Shown: positions 16,199 to 25,181, counted from the first letter of the stretch. The stretch: 64,000 bases of DNA from Brassicibacter mesophilus (GCF_050433385.1 NZ_JBNPXI010000016.1:41913-105912), one strand, 5' to 3'. Notes: a model not told the origin generated them from the sequence alone. Made by a program: numbers and translations.

Positions 16199-16528
16199 TT
16201 AATCAATAGAATCTAAAGGTTTCATCATCTTTATTATTTCTTCCACATTATCTGCCTGAACATCATGTTCTGCTATTTTATTAATCTTACGCATACTACA
16301 CTTTATGCATTCATGAACTATCTGAATTCCTTTTTTCGAAGAGATTTTAATACCTATTGGCTTCATTAAGCCCTTACATATACTCTGTCTATCTCCTGGC
16401 TTATTATCTACATGTTTAGAATACAAGCAAAATGGACAATGATTTCTATAGCTGCCATTATTTAATGAAAGGACAATCTGTCCACAATTTTCACAAACAA
16501 ATCCTGTATTTTCTTTTTTTCTACTCAA
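16199..16528 (-). CDS. RNHCP domain protein
   Basis: A 109-residue protein with the name-giving motif RNHCPFCLYSKHVD (28-41), an additional Cys pair CENC (12-15), PGDR (44-47) and later ECIKC. The four to six cysteines suggest zinc binding and possibly nucleic acid contact; the family has no assigned function. The start is a TTG with AGGGG at about 8 nt. It overlaps the end of a small upstream reading frame (stop TGA at 16525-16527), so translation may be coupled. Confidence 0.85.
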   Translation of the reverse strand: MSRKKENTGFVCENCGQIVLSLNNGSYRNHCPFCLYSKHVDNKPGDRQSICKGLMKPIGIKISSKKGIQIVHECIKCSMRKINKIAEHDVQADNVEEIIKMMKPLDSID

Positions 16529-16686
16529 AATAGCTTCCCCTCTCTTGATTTATTTTCTAAATCAAGAAATGGGTTCCGTTCTATTCTTTCTAATTTAGGC
16601 TTAAATGAACAATTGACAGATTCACCGCCTGTTCCTTTAGGGTCAGCGATTACTTCCAGTTCCTGCTTCATTAAGGCATATTGCAT
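16525..16686 (-). pseudogene. Small reading frame, possible C-terminal remnant of a TnpB-type transposon protein
   Basis: The 53-codon frame begins at the ATG at 16686 and ends in SREGKLF. Its start (MQYALMKQELEVIADPKG) resembles the extreme C-terminus of IS200/IS605-type TnpB proteins, which often contain a KQE-containing tail. No catalytic domain remains and the ribosome binding site is poorly spaced. The base composition is richer in G+C than the neighbours. The family link is tentative; the frame may simply be non-coding. Confidence 0.3.
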
Positions 16687-16860
16687 CCTTAAATCCGAAC
16701 CTAGATTAATTTTATTTTACTTTGTATTAATCACTGTAAGGCGGGTGGGTCCCACCTTCCACTGGTATGTGTAGTTTCATTCTCACTAACATTGGCGTTC
16801 GTCCCCAATTAGCTATGAGTAAAAAATACTCTGTTGCTTTTCAAATTTTCACATCCTTTT
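16687..16860 (-). other. G+C-richer non-coding segment with a strong hairpin, possible transposon-end RNA remnant
   Basis: The segment holds a near-perfect dyad (GGTGGG-A-CCCACC on the minus strand, around 16742-16757) and reads differently in composition from the flanking DNA. Together with the small frame beside it, it resembles the 3' part of a TnpB gene where the guide (omega) RNA is encoded. No complete element, end repeat or target duplication was found. Assignment is inference. Confidence 0.3.
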
Positions 16861-17694
16861 TTAATACAATTCTAAGTCCTTTAATATCTCTAAAGTAATC
16901 TCTTTAGCTTTTAAACCTGTTGCCTTTTCATCTCCTAGAATATTTGTTGCAAAGTAAACTCTCTTTCCATCATGTTGTATGGTTCCAATAAACCAACCAA
17001 TCTTAGAATAACCTGACGTTCCTGTCTTTCCAGATAGTATATAGTTATCATTTGATTCTAATTTAATTATATCCCTTACTGTTGACATATTACCTTCGCT
17101 AAATGGCAAATTATCATTGTATAAACTATATAGTAGATCTACTTGTTCTCGTGCACTAACTTTCAGCGATGAAGTTAGCCAAAATTCTGTTATTCCACCT
17201 GATATGTCTTTATTACCATAGTCTAGCATATCTAAATATTTTTCCATTCGTTCTACACCTACTCCAGATGCTAGTTTCTGATAATACCACACAACCGAGT
17301 TGGCTATTGCGCTTTCCAATGTATGATCCTGATTCCATGATTCAATTGGATATTTTTTACCATCCCAATAATATCTGTGTTCCTTGCCTTCAATCACTCC
17401 AGATTCAAGTCCAATAAGTGAATTTACAATTTTAAATGTTGAGCAAGGAGATATCCGTTCATTAACTTGTTCTTTATTATAAACTAGATAGTTTTTAGAT
17501 ATTTCATCATACATAATAAAGCAACCATCATAACCTTCGAAAAATCTTTCATAAGAATCATCTATAGTTTCACTCGGTACCTTTTCTTCTTTTATGTTTT
17601 CTTCTTTTATGTTTTCTTCCTTTAACTTATTTGAACATGCTGTCAACATAATAGCTATTAACAAAGCTAAAATAAATATTTTTTTGTTTTTCAT
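16861..17694 (-). CDS. Class D beta-lactamase (OXA/CDD-like), lipoprotein
   Basis: Serine beta-lactamase that hydrolyses penicillins through an acyl-enzyme. Counting from the upstream ATG at 17700 (279 residues), the diagnostic motifs are STFK (87-90, nucleophile Ser87 and Lys90), SVV (135-137), YGN (161-163) and KTG (225-227), with WFIG at 236-239. The signal ends in LTAC, so Cys22 should be lipidated and the enzyme held on the outer face of the membrane, followed by a KEENI repeat linker. Motifs and length resemble the intrinsic class D enzymes of Clostridioides. The ATG at 17694 has better spacing from AAAGGA. No regulator lies beside it. Actual resistance is not shown by sequence. Confidence 0.92.
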   Translation of the reverse strand: MKNKKIFILALLIAIMLTACSNKLKEENIKEENIKEEKVPSETIDDSYERFFEGYDGCFIMYDEISKNYLVYNKEQVNERISPCSTFKIVNSLIGLESGVIEGKEHRYYWDGKKYPIESWNQDHTLESAIANSVVWYYQKLASGVGVERMEKYLDMLDYGNKDISGGITEFWLTSSLKVSAREQVDLLYSLYNDNLPFSEGNMSTVRDIIKLESNDNYILSGKTGTSGYSKIGWFIGTIQHDGKRVYFATNILGDEKATGLKAKEITLEILKDLELY

Positions 17695-17842
17695 ATCCAT
17701 TCATCCTTTAAGATAAAGTAGTGTTATACTCATTATATATCCAAATTTGCAATATCTGTCTATATATCATCCAAGTCTATCCTAATATAAAGCTCTACTG
17801 AACTCATAGTCTTCTTAAAGCATCTTGAAATCTGATTAAGGC

Positions 17843-18319
17843 TTATCTACTTGTTTCAAGATATATTGATTCAATTCCATTTTCTACAAATGTTTCAATC
17901 TTAGCAAATCCAGCCTTTTCTAATAGACCTATTGATCTATTGTTAAATATATATGTAAAAGCTCCAATCTTTTCTATCTTATACTTATTAAAAACTTCGC
18001 TAATAAAGTCTTTAATAGCTCTCGTGGCTATACCTTTCCCCCATAGTTCCTTTTCAAAGATAACAATGCTTAACATTGCCATTTTCTCATCAGCTTCATC
18101 TATACCATAACACCATATATCTCCAACATATTTTCCTTTGTAGTAGATAACTTTTCCATAACTTAATGCTCCTTTTTCAAGAGACTCTTCATATAATTTC
18201 AATGCTTCCTCTAAGGATTCAGTACTGAAAGGAAATAATTTTTGTATCTCTTCATCTTTAGTTTTCTCCCAGAAAATCACAACGTGATCCTTCGTTCTTT
18301 GTTTTAGTACTACGTCCAT
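17843..18319 (-). CDS. GNAT-family N-acetyltransferase (RimJ/RimL type)
   Basis: About 158 residues beginning MDVVLKQRT. The acetyl-CoA motif is ELWGKGIATRAIKDF, preceded by a beta strand MAMLSIVIFEKE, and the C-terminal NNRSIGLLEKAGF block is typical of RimJ/RimL-like enzymes that acetylate small amines, antibiotics or protein N-termini. The ATG at 18319 has GGGAG at 8-9 nt and is chosen over the in-frame codon at 18364. Substrate unknown. Confidence 0.84.
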   Translation of the reverse strand: MDVVLKQRTKDHVVIFWEKTKDEEIQKLFPFSTESLEEALKLYEESLEKGALSYGKVIYYKGKYVGDIWCYGIDEADEKMAMLSIVIFEKELWGKGIATRAIKDFISEVFNKYKIEKIGAFTYIFNNRSIGLLEKAGFAKIETFVENGIESIYLETSR

Positions 18320-18381
18320 AATATTCAGCTCCCAATATTTTTTTAACTTCGGCCTTTTTTGCATACATCTTTATCTTCTTA

Positions 18382-19209
18382 CTATACTTCAATAACCATT
18401 CCTGTTTTTAATTCATTTAAATTGCTCATTTTTTGACTTAAATATTTATAAGATTGTTCACCAGTGCAATGACATGTATAATAATTGTCTATGTTATTGT
18501 TACTAAGAATATTTGAAAGACTATCTAGAAAATCTTTGGAATTCGAATGTTTAACTTTCATTCCCATTAAATGAAATCCACCAATAACTGTGTTCAAATC
18601 TTTATCAATAATTTCTTTTGTTCTCTCAATTATATTAATAATACCTTTATGAGCACATCCACAAAATAAACTGTATCTATCGTTTTCATTAATTAATAAG
18701 TTTACCTCATGCTGAAAATCGTCTTTTTTTACCGAACCATCACTGTATTCTTTTAATAATCTATCATTACCTTTAGGTATCAGATTTTCACCTTTAACAT
18801 TGCCAAATAAAGTCAGCTCATTATCTACTCTTACCATTCCATCTACAAAGACAAATCTATTATTACTAGTTAACTCTTTTTTCAGTCCTATATTATACTT
18901 AATAACACCAAGCAATTTTATCAGATGCTTATCAAACGCACCAATTCCAACGTAAATCTTTGCTTTACTATTAAGTTTTAAAAATGTCTGTAGTCCACCA
19001 CCGTGATCATAGTGCCCATGAGATATAACTACTATATCTATATCCTCCAAATTTACACCTAGCTTACTGGCATTATACGCGAATGATTCATCTGTTCCAG
19101 TATCGAATAATATCTTATGATTAGATGTTTCTATATACAATGATAAGCCATGCTTACATTTATATTCTTTCGAAATAGTTCTATTTTCTAGTAAAGTTAT
19201 CACTTTCAT
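18382..19209 (-). CDS. Metallo-beta-lactamase-fold hydrolase (dihydropterin-type, cytoplasmic)
   Basis: A 275-residue protein with the metal motif SHGHYDHGGG (His64, His66, Asp68, His69), a third-site histidine in CGCAHKG, and GFHLMG. The N-terminal LFDTGTD and the arrangement match the group named after 7,8-dihydropterin-6-methyl-4-aminobenzene phosphate synthase, whose bacterial members mostly lack an assigned substrate. No signal peptide is present. GGGG precedes the ATG. It is not a class B beta-lactamase. Confidence 0.85.
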   Translation of the reverse strand: MKVITLLENRTISKEYKCKHGLSLYIETSNHKILFDTGTDESFAYNASKLGVNLEDIDIVVISHGHYDHGGGLQTFLKLNSKAKIYVGIGAFDKHLIKLLGVIKYNIGLKKELTSNNRFVFVDGMVRVDNELTLFGNVKGENLIPKGNDRLLKEYSDGSVKKDDFQHEVNLLINENDRYSLFCGCAHKGIINIIERTKEIIDKDLNTVIGGFHLMGMKVKHSNSKDFLDSLSNILSNNNIDNYYTCHCTGEQSYKYLSQKMSNLNELKTGMVIEV

Positions 19210-19260
19210 AAATATCCCCTTTTTTCACCTTTATCAAAATAGTATTTTGAAATTTATTGC

Positions 19261-20001
19261 TTATTCTTTAACCCTATACCAATATTGATAAATTTCCTTG
19301 AAACCTATTTTCGAATAAAGCTTCAAGGCTGGACTGTTATTCAACATGACCTGTAAATAAGCTATTTTAGCGCCATTGTTTTTGCCAATTTTAATCAACC
19401 CTCTCATCATCTGTTCACCATAACCACGCCCTCTATATTCTTTATCTACTACTATATCAAACAATCCCATATGCTCTCTTTCTAAAACTCCTAATCCATA
19501 GGCTACAATTTTTCCATCAACCCTCAAAGAAGCAAAATATTTATTCGTCCCAATACTTCTAAGCATATCTCTCAGTGTTTCTTTATTCCTTTCATTTACT
19601 GAGTTTGTTAAACAGTAGTTTGTTAGCCATTCTTCACTGAAATCTTCTTCTACTATTATATTGCTTAGGTTAACTCCTGTAAATCTAGACAAATCTAATG
19701 TCTGAACGCTTGTATTATCTATTATTTCATATCCTTTTTCCTGTAAAATACAATCTAAGCTTTCTGGAAAAGCTTCATTAGTCATTTTAAATACTACTCT
19801 CATATTTTTATTTCTATAAATCTGTTCACAATGATCAACCTTATTATTTATATCTTCTTTCGAATGATATATAGGATTTATAGAATTTGCTCTTTTTGTA
19901 TATCCATTAGAAAACCTAAGTACCCAGCCATCAAGAAGCTTTGTCTGTAGTGACGGCCATGCATTCATTGATAATTCCTCCATGAATCTAACCTTTCCCA
20001 T
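19261..20001 (-). CDS. GNAT-family N-acetyltransferase
   Basis: A 246-residue protein with an N-terminal half typical of the longer GNAT group (LDGWVLRFSNGYTKRANS) and a C-terminal catalytic half with VDKEYRGRGYGEQMMRGL (acetyl-CoA loop RGRGYG) and NNSPALKLYSKIGF. The start has AAGGGGG upstream. The double-length architecture suggests a specialised small-molecule substrate, unidentified. Confidence 0.86.
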   Translation of the reverse strand: MGKVRFMEELSMNAWPSLQTKLLDGWVLRFSNGYTKRANSINPIYHSKEDINNKVDHCEQIYRNKNMRVVFKMTNEAFPESLDCILQEKGYEIIDNTSVQTLDLSRFTGVNLSNIIVEEDFSEEWLTNYCLTNSVNERNKETLRDMLRSIGTNKYFASLRVDGKIVAYGLGVLEREHMGLFDIVVDKEYRGRGYGEQMMRGLIKIGKNNGAKIAYLQVMLNNSPALKLYSKIGFKEIYQYWYRVKE

Positions 20002-20023
20002 TACGCTTCCCCCTTAAGATGAT

Positions 20024-20536
20024 TTATTTCTTTTTGCATGGTATATAGTAGTCTAGTATGATGTCTCCATTTTCCATTGGCTTTGTAAAGCGAGGACAAA
20101 CATATAGCTCCATGCACCAAAGGGCATTGATATCTACTATGTATCCTTGTTCTTCTAGTGATTTTTGTGTGAATTCATGTGCCACTGAATATACTTCTTT
20201 TTCTGGTCCCTGAATCCAACCAATAGCTACTGTAGCAGAAGGTATCTTTCGACAAACATATCCCTCTGGTAAAGGAGTCTCTGGCTTCATCAGCATCCCG
20301 CACATATACGTAAATTTACCGTCCTCTTTGTCCCAATCACTCATCCATCCTGCATATGCACTATCAATATGATATTGATATAGCTCTTCTAATCTAGTAA
20401 ATGTACCATCGCTGAAACACTTATCCCAAAATGCTGGAATAGGATTTTCCTTCATATCAATACTCGGATGTACTAATTTCCCAATAATACACATATCAGG
20501 CATTTGTTTAATTTGTAGCTTCACTAGTTTTGCCAT
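20024..20536 (-). CDS. GyrI-like small-molecule-binding protein
   Basis: A 170-residue stand-alone domain of the GyrI/AraC effector-binding (SHS2) fold, recognised by the pattern of aromatic and glycine residues (YMCGMLMKPETPLPEGYVCR near the middle) and the end LDYYIPCKKK typical of this group. It lacks a DNA-binding domain. Related proteins bind hydrophobic drugs or hydrolyse cyclopropanoid toxins. Two further GyrI-like domains occur in the window (21176-22090 and 38546-39172). Confidence 0.75.
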   Translation of the reverse strand: MAKLVKLQIKQMPDMCIIGKLVHPSIDMKENPIPAFWDKCFSDGTFTRLEELYQYHIDSAYAGWMSDWDKEDGKFTYMCGMLMKPETPLPEGYVCRKIPSATVAIGWIQGPEKEVYSVAHEFTQKSLEEQGYIVDINALWCMELYVCPRFTKPMENGDIILDYYIPCKKK

Positions 20537-20589
20537 ATTGTATCCCCCTTTTTATTTGATAAACCTCTAGCTAAACTTTGTACCTTTTA

Positions 20590-21060
20590 CTATTCATCAG
20601 ATCTTATGAATAATTCCATTATTTCATTATCCGCTTTGAATCCTTTTCTCTCATAAAACTTAACAGCTTGAGAACTTGGCCATACTATTAATATTTCTAG
20701 ATCTTTTTCTGCTGCCCAAGCTTTCACCTTATCCATAAGCTCTGACCCAATTCCCTTTCCTCTATATTCTGGCTTTGTATAAACATTTGTAATATATCCA
20801 TATTCATCAGTAATCCGATTAGGTTTTGGGATTTTCTTAATATGTTGAATAGAAATATGAGATATAATCGTATCTTTATCTATTGCTGTCCAATGAGTCC
20901 AGTTTTCTTCTATTAGCCCTCTTTTTAAGAATTCACAGCATTCTTTTAAGAATATATCTTTGCTCATAAAAGCAGAAATATCTTTACCTTCAGTCTTAAA
21001 ATCCCATCTCATTCTTGATAACTCATAACAATCTTCAATTCTAGCTATTCTGTATTCCAT
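20590..21060 (-). CDS. GNAT-family N-acetyltransferase
   Basis: A 156-residue enzyme with NVYTKPEYRGKGIGSELMDK (acetyl-CoA loop RGKGIG) and WPSSQAVKFYERKGF. The start ATG is preceded by AAGGAG. It is separated by about 50 bp from the GyrI-like gene downstream and by 115 bp, including a terminator, from the AraC regulator upstream. Substrate unknown. Confidence 0.86.
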   Translation of the reverse strand: MEYRIARIEDCYELSRMRWDFKTEGKDISAFMSKDIFLKECCEFLKRGLIEENWTHWTAIDKDTIISHISIQHIKKIPKPNRITDEYGYITNVYTKPEYRGKGIGSELMDKVKAWAAEKDLEILIVWPSSQAVKFYERKGFKADNEIMELFIRSDE

Positions 21061-21141
21061 AACAATTTCTCCTTCTCATACATTTCTTATGTATACTATA
21101 ATTATATAAGTGATTTTATATAGTATTTTTTACAGTTTGAA

Positions 21142-21169
21142 ACAGTCCACAGCTTTTTTTGTGGACTGT
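21142..21169 (-). terminator. Terminator after the AraC/GyrI regulator gene
   Basis: A 10-bp perfect stem ACAGTCCACA/TGTGGACTGT with an 8-nt loop lies just past the regulator's stop codon. The T-tract on the minus strand is short, so efficiency may be limited. Confidence 0.6.
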
Positions 21170-21175
21170 CACGTG

Positions 21176-22090
21176 TTATTTTTTGTTTAGTTGCCTAACT
21201 GGTCTTGCTTCTATATAGCCTCTATAACCCATTGGAGCAAGTTGAAATCTTGGGCCATCTTCATCTGCCCATGCAAAACCATATATCTCAGGATTGTAAT
21301 TATTCATTACCTCCCATAGTTCCCCAATTGCTTCCTCGAACTTCCCGTCATCATCATAGGGTTGCCCCTGAAATACCATCATCTTACATGGAGGCAGGTC
21401 AATTATGTCAAATCCTTCTGGTACTTTTCCTGCATAATCAGCAAATACTTCTACCCCTTGAGCATAAACTGACGTGCTAGCTTCTCGCAAATTTTCTGGT
21501 AGCCACATTCCAATTGGTTCATACATAGCTTCTTTTATACTGCAAAGTACGCCCCATACATCACATCCTACTTCCTCGCAATATTCAAAATAGTGTGCTG
21601 CTTTAACACCTCTCTTTAATATTAACTTTCTTGCAGGTCGATCAACGACTTGGACAAACACAGTACTAACATTAGACTTCTTACACATATTATTCTCTCC
21701 TCTTTGTAAAGTAAGGTAATAATCACGGATACGATTGGGCATAAAAAGTTTTATCGGTGGTGTATTTTTACTATAGTAACAAGGAGCCATACCAAATTGC
21801 TTAGAAAATGCTCTTGTAAAGCCCTCATGTGAATTAAACATAAAATCAAAAGCAACATCAATAATCTTTGTATTCTCGTCTCTAAGCTTAATTGCCGCCC
21901 GAGAAAGTCTAAGTATTCTGATATATTCGAATGGAGTTTTCCCTATTAACTCTTTAAAAATCCTTGCAGAATGCCATGGAGAATAACCAGCAGCTCGTGC
22001 AAGCATATTTAAAGTAATAGGTTTAGTTATATTCTCCTCTATATAGTCCTGCATACATTGAACCGCATTAATTTTTTCCCAATTTTCCAT
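21176..22090 (-). CDS. AraC-family transcriptional regulator with GyrI-like effector domain
   Basis: A 304-residue regulator. The N-terminal 110 residues carry two helix-turn-helix motifs (ITLNMLARAAGYSPWHSARI and the IIDVAFDFMFNSHEGFTRAF helix pair), and the C-terminal 150 residues form a ligand-binding domain of the GyrI type, as in Rob and MarA-like drug sensors. AGGAGG precedes the ATG. Its targets cannot be read directly; the neighbouring acetyltransferase and stand-alone GyrI protein are candidates. Confidence 0.88.
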   Translation of the reverse strand: MENWEKINAVQCMQDYIEENITKPITLNMLARAAGYSPWHSARIFKELIGKTPFEYIRILRLSRAAIKLRDENTKIIDVAFDFMFNSHEGFTRAFSKQFGMAPCYYSKNTPPIKLFMPNRIRDYYLTLQRGENNMCKKSNVSTVFVQVVDRPARKLILKRGVKAAHYFEYCEEVGCDVWGVLCSIKEAMYEPIGMWLPENLREASTSVYAQGVEVFADYAGKVPEGFDIIDLPPCKMMVFQGQPYDDDGKFEEAIGELWEVMNNYNPEIYGFAWADEDGPRFQLAPMGYRGYIEARPVRQLNKK

Positions 22091-22209
22091 GCTCTTACCT
22101 CCTACAAAAAAGATACTACATTTAGGAAGCTAATTCTTGACTTATTTTGCTAAATTGCATCAGTCTAGCAAGTCCCTACATCAACAAATTATAATTCATT
22201 TAAGTTCTA

Positions 22210-22818
22210 TCACTTTTTCAATATATAATCCAAATAACCAGATGTATATTTTTTACCATCTATATTTCTTGTAATTATTCGCTTTTCTCTATATAATATT
22301 TCAAAATTATCTAGATATCTTATTATTTCTTCCTCTTTATAATGGCTATATAGTACTTCTTCTCCCTCTTCACTTTGAACAAATTCTCCTGAATTGATTT
22401 CTAACCCTTTCCCATAAGAATCACATTCTTCAGTTAAAAAATTAACATAGCATAATCCGTCACATTTCAGTACTCTTGAAAATTCATGTAACGCTAATAA
22501 AAAATCTTCTTTCTTCATATGAACAGATGTATTATAAGAAAAAAGAAAGCTGAAAAAATCTTTTTCAAAAGGAATGTTTGTCATATCACCTTTTATAATG
22601 TTTAAGTTCATATTATGCATTTTGCAGAATTCATTAGCCTTCTTTAATTGATCATCACATTTTTCAATTCCATAAGTTTTATATCCGAATTCATAAAAAA
22701 GAGATAAAGGTGGGTTTATCCCTCCTGCTCCACAATCAAGTATTGTTTTCTCACATGATGTGGAGTTACAATACTTTAAAAAATTATAAAGAGGATAAGC
22801 ATTTATAAGATTATACAT
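22210..22818 (-). CDS. Class I SAM-dependent methyltransferase
   Basis: A 202-residue Rossmann methyltransferase. Motif I is ILDCGAGGINPP, the acidic residue ending strand 2 is in YGIEKCD, motif II-like NIIKGDMTNIPFE and motif III LKCDGLCYVNFL follow. It should methylate a small molecule, identity unknown. The ribosome binding site (GAGAGG) is moderate. It stands alone between the regulator gene and an M1-like peptidase. Confidence 0.85.
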   Translation of the reverse strand: MYNLINAYPLYNFLKYCNSTSCEKTILDCGAGGINPPLSLFYEFGYKTYGIEKCDDQLKKANEFCKMHNMNLNIIKGDMTNIPFEKDFFSFLFSYNTSVHMKKEDFLLALHEFSRVLKCDGLCYVNFLTEECDSYGKGLEINSGEFVQSEEGEEVLYSHYKEEEIIRYLDNFEILYREKRIITRNIDGKKYTSGYLDYILKK

Positions 22819-22903
22819 TTTTTGTGCCTCTCTTTCTCAGGTATTTACATTTGCTAATCAGCCTTTGCCATTTAAAATATTTTGTGAGCTGTCTATAAAC
22901 ATT

Positions 22904-24154
22904 TTAACTATTTAATTTTTTGATAAAGTTTTCTACAGTTTCTCTATGAGTTAATTCTGAAAGCTTATCTATCAATTTTTCAGTATTACTGATTTTATTA
23001 GTATGGATTTCATTTAATAATTTTTCAAACACTTCTTTTCCAATTTCTCTCTCTAGTTCATACAATAAGACTGGCCCTTTTATATACAGTACGTCGAATG
23101 CACTCTCGTGGCCTCTATCTATTCCCTTTATTGGCGGTAGCGTTTTTGAGCCTTCTATGTATTTCTCAATTATGTCTTTAAATTCTTTTTCACCATAATA
23201 ATTTCTTATAGTAATTAAGCAGGAATATTCTGCAAAAGATTCATTCAACCAATCCTCCCATGAAGTCATATCAGCCTTTGACCACCAAAGATGTGCTATT
23301 TCATGAGCAAGGTATTTAAAGTTTCCAATATCTCCTGATAAATATTTATAATGAGTAACTGACTGATCTTCACTTAAGTCAGGAAGAACAACCAACCCTG
23401 GTCTATTATAGCCTCCACCATCTTCTCTAGGTACAATGACTATTGAATAATCTTGATGGTTTATATCTCCAAACATATTAATGAAACTATCCAATATCCA
23501 AAGAGATTGATCACTTAACGTTTTAGCTATTGACTTATGTTTTTCGTCAATGTAATAAACTTTACAATCAATTTGGCTCACTTGGCTACCATACTGATTA
23601 TCAACAAAATATTCTGAGGCAAGAAAAGAGCAATCAATAAAAGGTACTTTCTGATCTATTAACCAGCCATCTTCAACTTCTTTTATATTATTACTTCCTA
23701 CAACAACATATTTTCCTTCTTCAAATGAAACCTTAACCTTAAACCAAGCTTTATCAAAGCTTTCAAGCAAAGGAAACCATGGCGCATATATACCAAGCTC
23801 TACCCATTTTTCCGTAATCCTGTTAACTCCAGAACCTTCTATCTTTCTTATTTGTCCACTATAATTAAATGAAATGTCAACTTTTTCTCCTTTTAACAAT
23901 GGTTCTTTAAAGTGAATTGTAATTTTTTTAGATTCAGAAATAAAAGGGCTCCAGTTTGCTATATCTTCTTCGACTTCATACTTATCTAGACCACCACAAG
24001 TAATATTATGAATAATCAGATCTTTATGAATATAAAAATGTAATCTACTTTTCTCTTTTTCCTTGCATAAATAAGTAAATATAATATCAGATTTAATTGA
24101 TTGCTTTCTTGCATTAATACTTAATTTACCGTCATAATAATTATTCTTTATCAT
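22904..24154 (-). CDS. M1-family (gluzincin) aminopeptidase-like protein
   Basis: About 416 residues with the zinc site HEIAH (287-291) and a third ligand Glu308 in LNESFAEY. The spacing between HEIAH and the glutamate is 16 residues rather than the usual 18. The exopeptidase GAMEN motif of classic M1 enzymes is replaced by GGGYN. No signal peptide is seen. The ATG at 24154 is preferred over the TTG at 24163, which lies on top of AGGAG. It may be an active zinc peptidase of altered specificity. A distant relative lies at 40755-42131. Confidence 0.8.
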   Translation of the reverse strand: MIKNNYYDGKLSINARKQSIKSDIIFTYLCKEKEKSRLHFYIHKDLIIHNITCGGLDKYEVEEDIANWSPFISESKKITIHFKEPLLKGEKVDISFNYSGQIRKIEGSGVNRITEKWVELGIYAPWFPLLESFDKAWFKVKVSFEEGKYVVVGSNNIKEVEDGWLIDQKVPFIDCSFLASEYFVDNQYGSQVSQIDCKVYYIDEKHKSIAKTLSDQSLWILDSFINMFGDINHQDYSIVIVPREDGGGYNRPGLVVLPDLSEDQSVTHYKYLSGDIGNFKYLAHEIAHLWWSKADMTSWEDWLNESFAEYSCLITIRNYYGEKEFKDIIEKYIEGSKTLPPIKGIDRGHESAFDVLYIKGPVLLYELEREIGKEVFEKLLNEIHTNKISNTEKLIDKLSELTHRETVENFIKKLNS

Positions 24155-24207
24155 ATTTTTCAACTCTCCTAATTAATTCCACGATTTTTTATTTAAAGTA
24201 ACTAAAA

Positions 24208-24495
24208 CTATTTCATTGCCTTTTTAGAATAAATTAGATATACAACTCCTCCTATTGTAAGCAATGCAAATATGAATGTAATCAGGTGTGAAGATGGTTG
24301 GCTTGCCAAAAAAATAGCTGTTGGTCCATCTGTACCTCCTATAATCCCTATAGAACTTGCTCCACTCAAATCTTTTTGTAGTTTATAAGATAGATACAAA
24401 GGTATTAAAAGACTAAATACTGCACTACTAAGTGTTATAATCGCAGTTATGATAGTAAATATAGTAACTACTTTTGTTAATTTTCCTTTTTTCAA
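24208..24495 (-). CDS. Small membrane protein with the signature loop of sodium-pumping decarboxylase beta subunit
   Basis: A 95-residue protein with two hydrophobic segments (about 10-36 and 70-90) flanking SSIGIIGGTDGPTAIFLA (47-64). That loop is the hallmark of the OadB/GcdB beta subunit, which is about 370 to 430 residues long and pumps sodium. Here nothing else of the subunit remains and no alpha or gamma partner is present. Start is a TTG with GGAGTG at 8 nt. Similar mini-proteins may be a separate small family or decayed copies; the intact frame, good ribosome binding site and balanced length favour a real gene. Confidence 0.72.
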   Translation of the reverse strand: MKKGKLTKVVTIFTIITAIITLSSAVFSLLIPLYLSYKLQKDLSGASSIGIIGGTDGPTAIFLASQPSSHLITFIFALLTIGGVVYLIYSKKAMK

Positions 24496-24641
24496 CTTTT
24501 ATTCACTCCAATTTTATAGAAACTATTAAACCTTTATACACAAGCTCACAACAAATTATTCTCTGTTATAATATTATCTACTCCTAGTGCTAATTTCACT
24601 TTGCCGTCATATTCTGTGAAAACAATGCTTTTGATTAAATA

Positions 24642-25181
24642 TCAGTAATCCTTTCTTTTCTCCATAACAATAAACTTAAATCCTTCATCTTCAGTATATT
24701 CGTCACATTTTTTAAAACCAAGCTTTTCAAATAGTCTTAATGCCGGTATATTATTTTCGCCAGTTTCTATGTATATTCTATCTATGTTCATATTACTAAA
24801 TATGTAGTCAGTCACTATATTTACAGATTTGTAACCAATTCCTTTATTCCAATATCTTTTATCCCCTATAATTACACCCATTTCACCTTGTTTTTTTACC
24901 TTGTTTATACTAAAGAAATTTACAAATCCTATGGGTTGATTTTTATGATTACTAATAATAAAGTACCTGTATTTCCTATCATCAACATTTTTATTTACTA
25001 TTTCAGTATCAAATTTTTTACAATAGTTAATGCATTCTTCTACTAAGGCTTTGCTACTATTAGGTATTGGTCTAGGATCATGCTTATTAATTTCCTTGTC
25101 TAATTGCCACATAAATAAATTTACAACATCTTCGTCAATGATATCTCTTATTATAATCTCATTATCTTCATAATAAATCAT
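24642..25181 (-). CDS. GNAT-family N-acetyltransferase (AAC(6')-like)
   Basis: About 179 residues. MGVIIGDKRYWNKGIGYKS supplies the acetyl-CoA loop (NKGIGY) and ENNIPALRLFEKLGFKK the C-terminal block. The overall plan (EIIIRDIIDEDVVNLFMWQ at the N-terminus) resembles aminoglycoside-type 6'-acetyltransferases and RimJ/RimL, but substrate cannot be assigned. The ATG at 25181 has AAGGAG at 8 nt. Confidence 0.84.
   Translation of the reverse strand: MIYYEDNEIIIRDIIDEDVVNLFMWQLDKEINKHDPRPIPNSSKALVEECINYCKKFDTEIVNKNVDDRKYRYFIISNHKNQPIGFVNFFSINKVKKQGEMGVIIGDKRYWNKGIGYKSVNIVTDYIFSNMNIDRIYIETGENNIPALRLFEKLGFKKCDEYTEDEGFKFIVMEKRKDY

Noticed and set aside
18382..19209. Second class B beta-lactamase
   Set aside because: Its HxHxDH motif and lack of signal peptide place it with cytoplasmic dihydropterin-type hydrolases.
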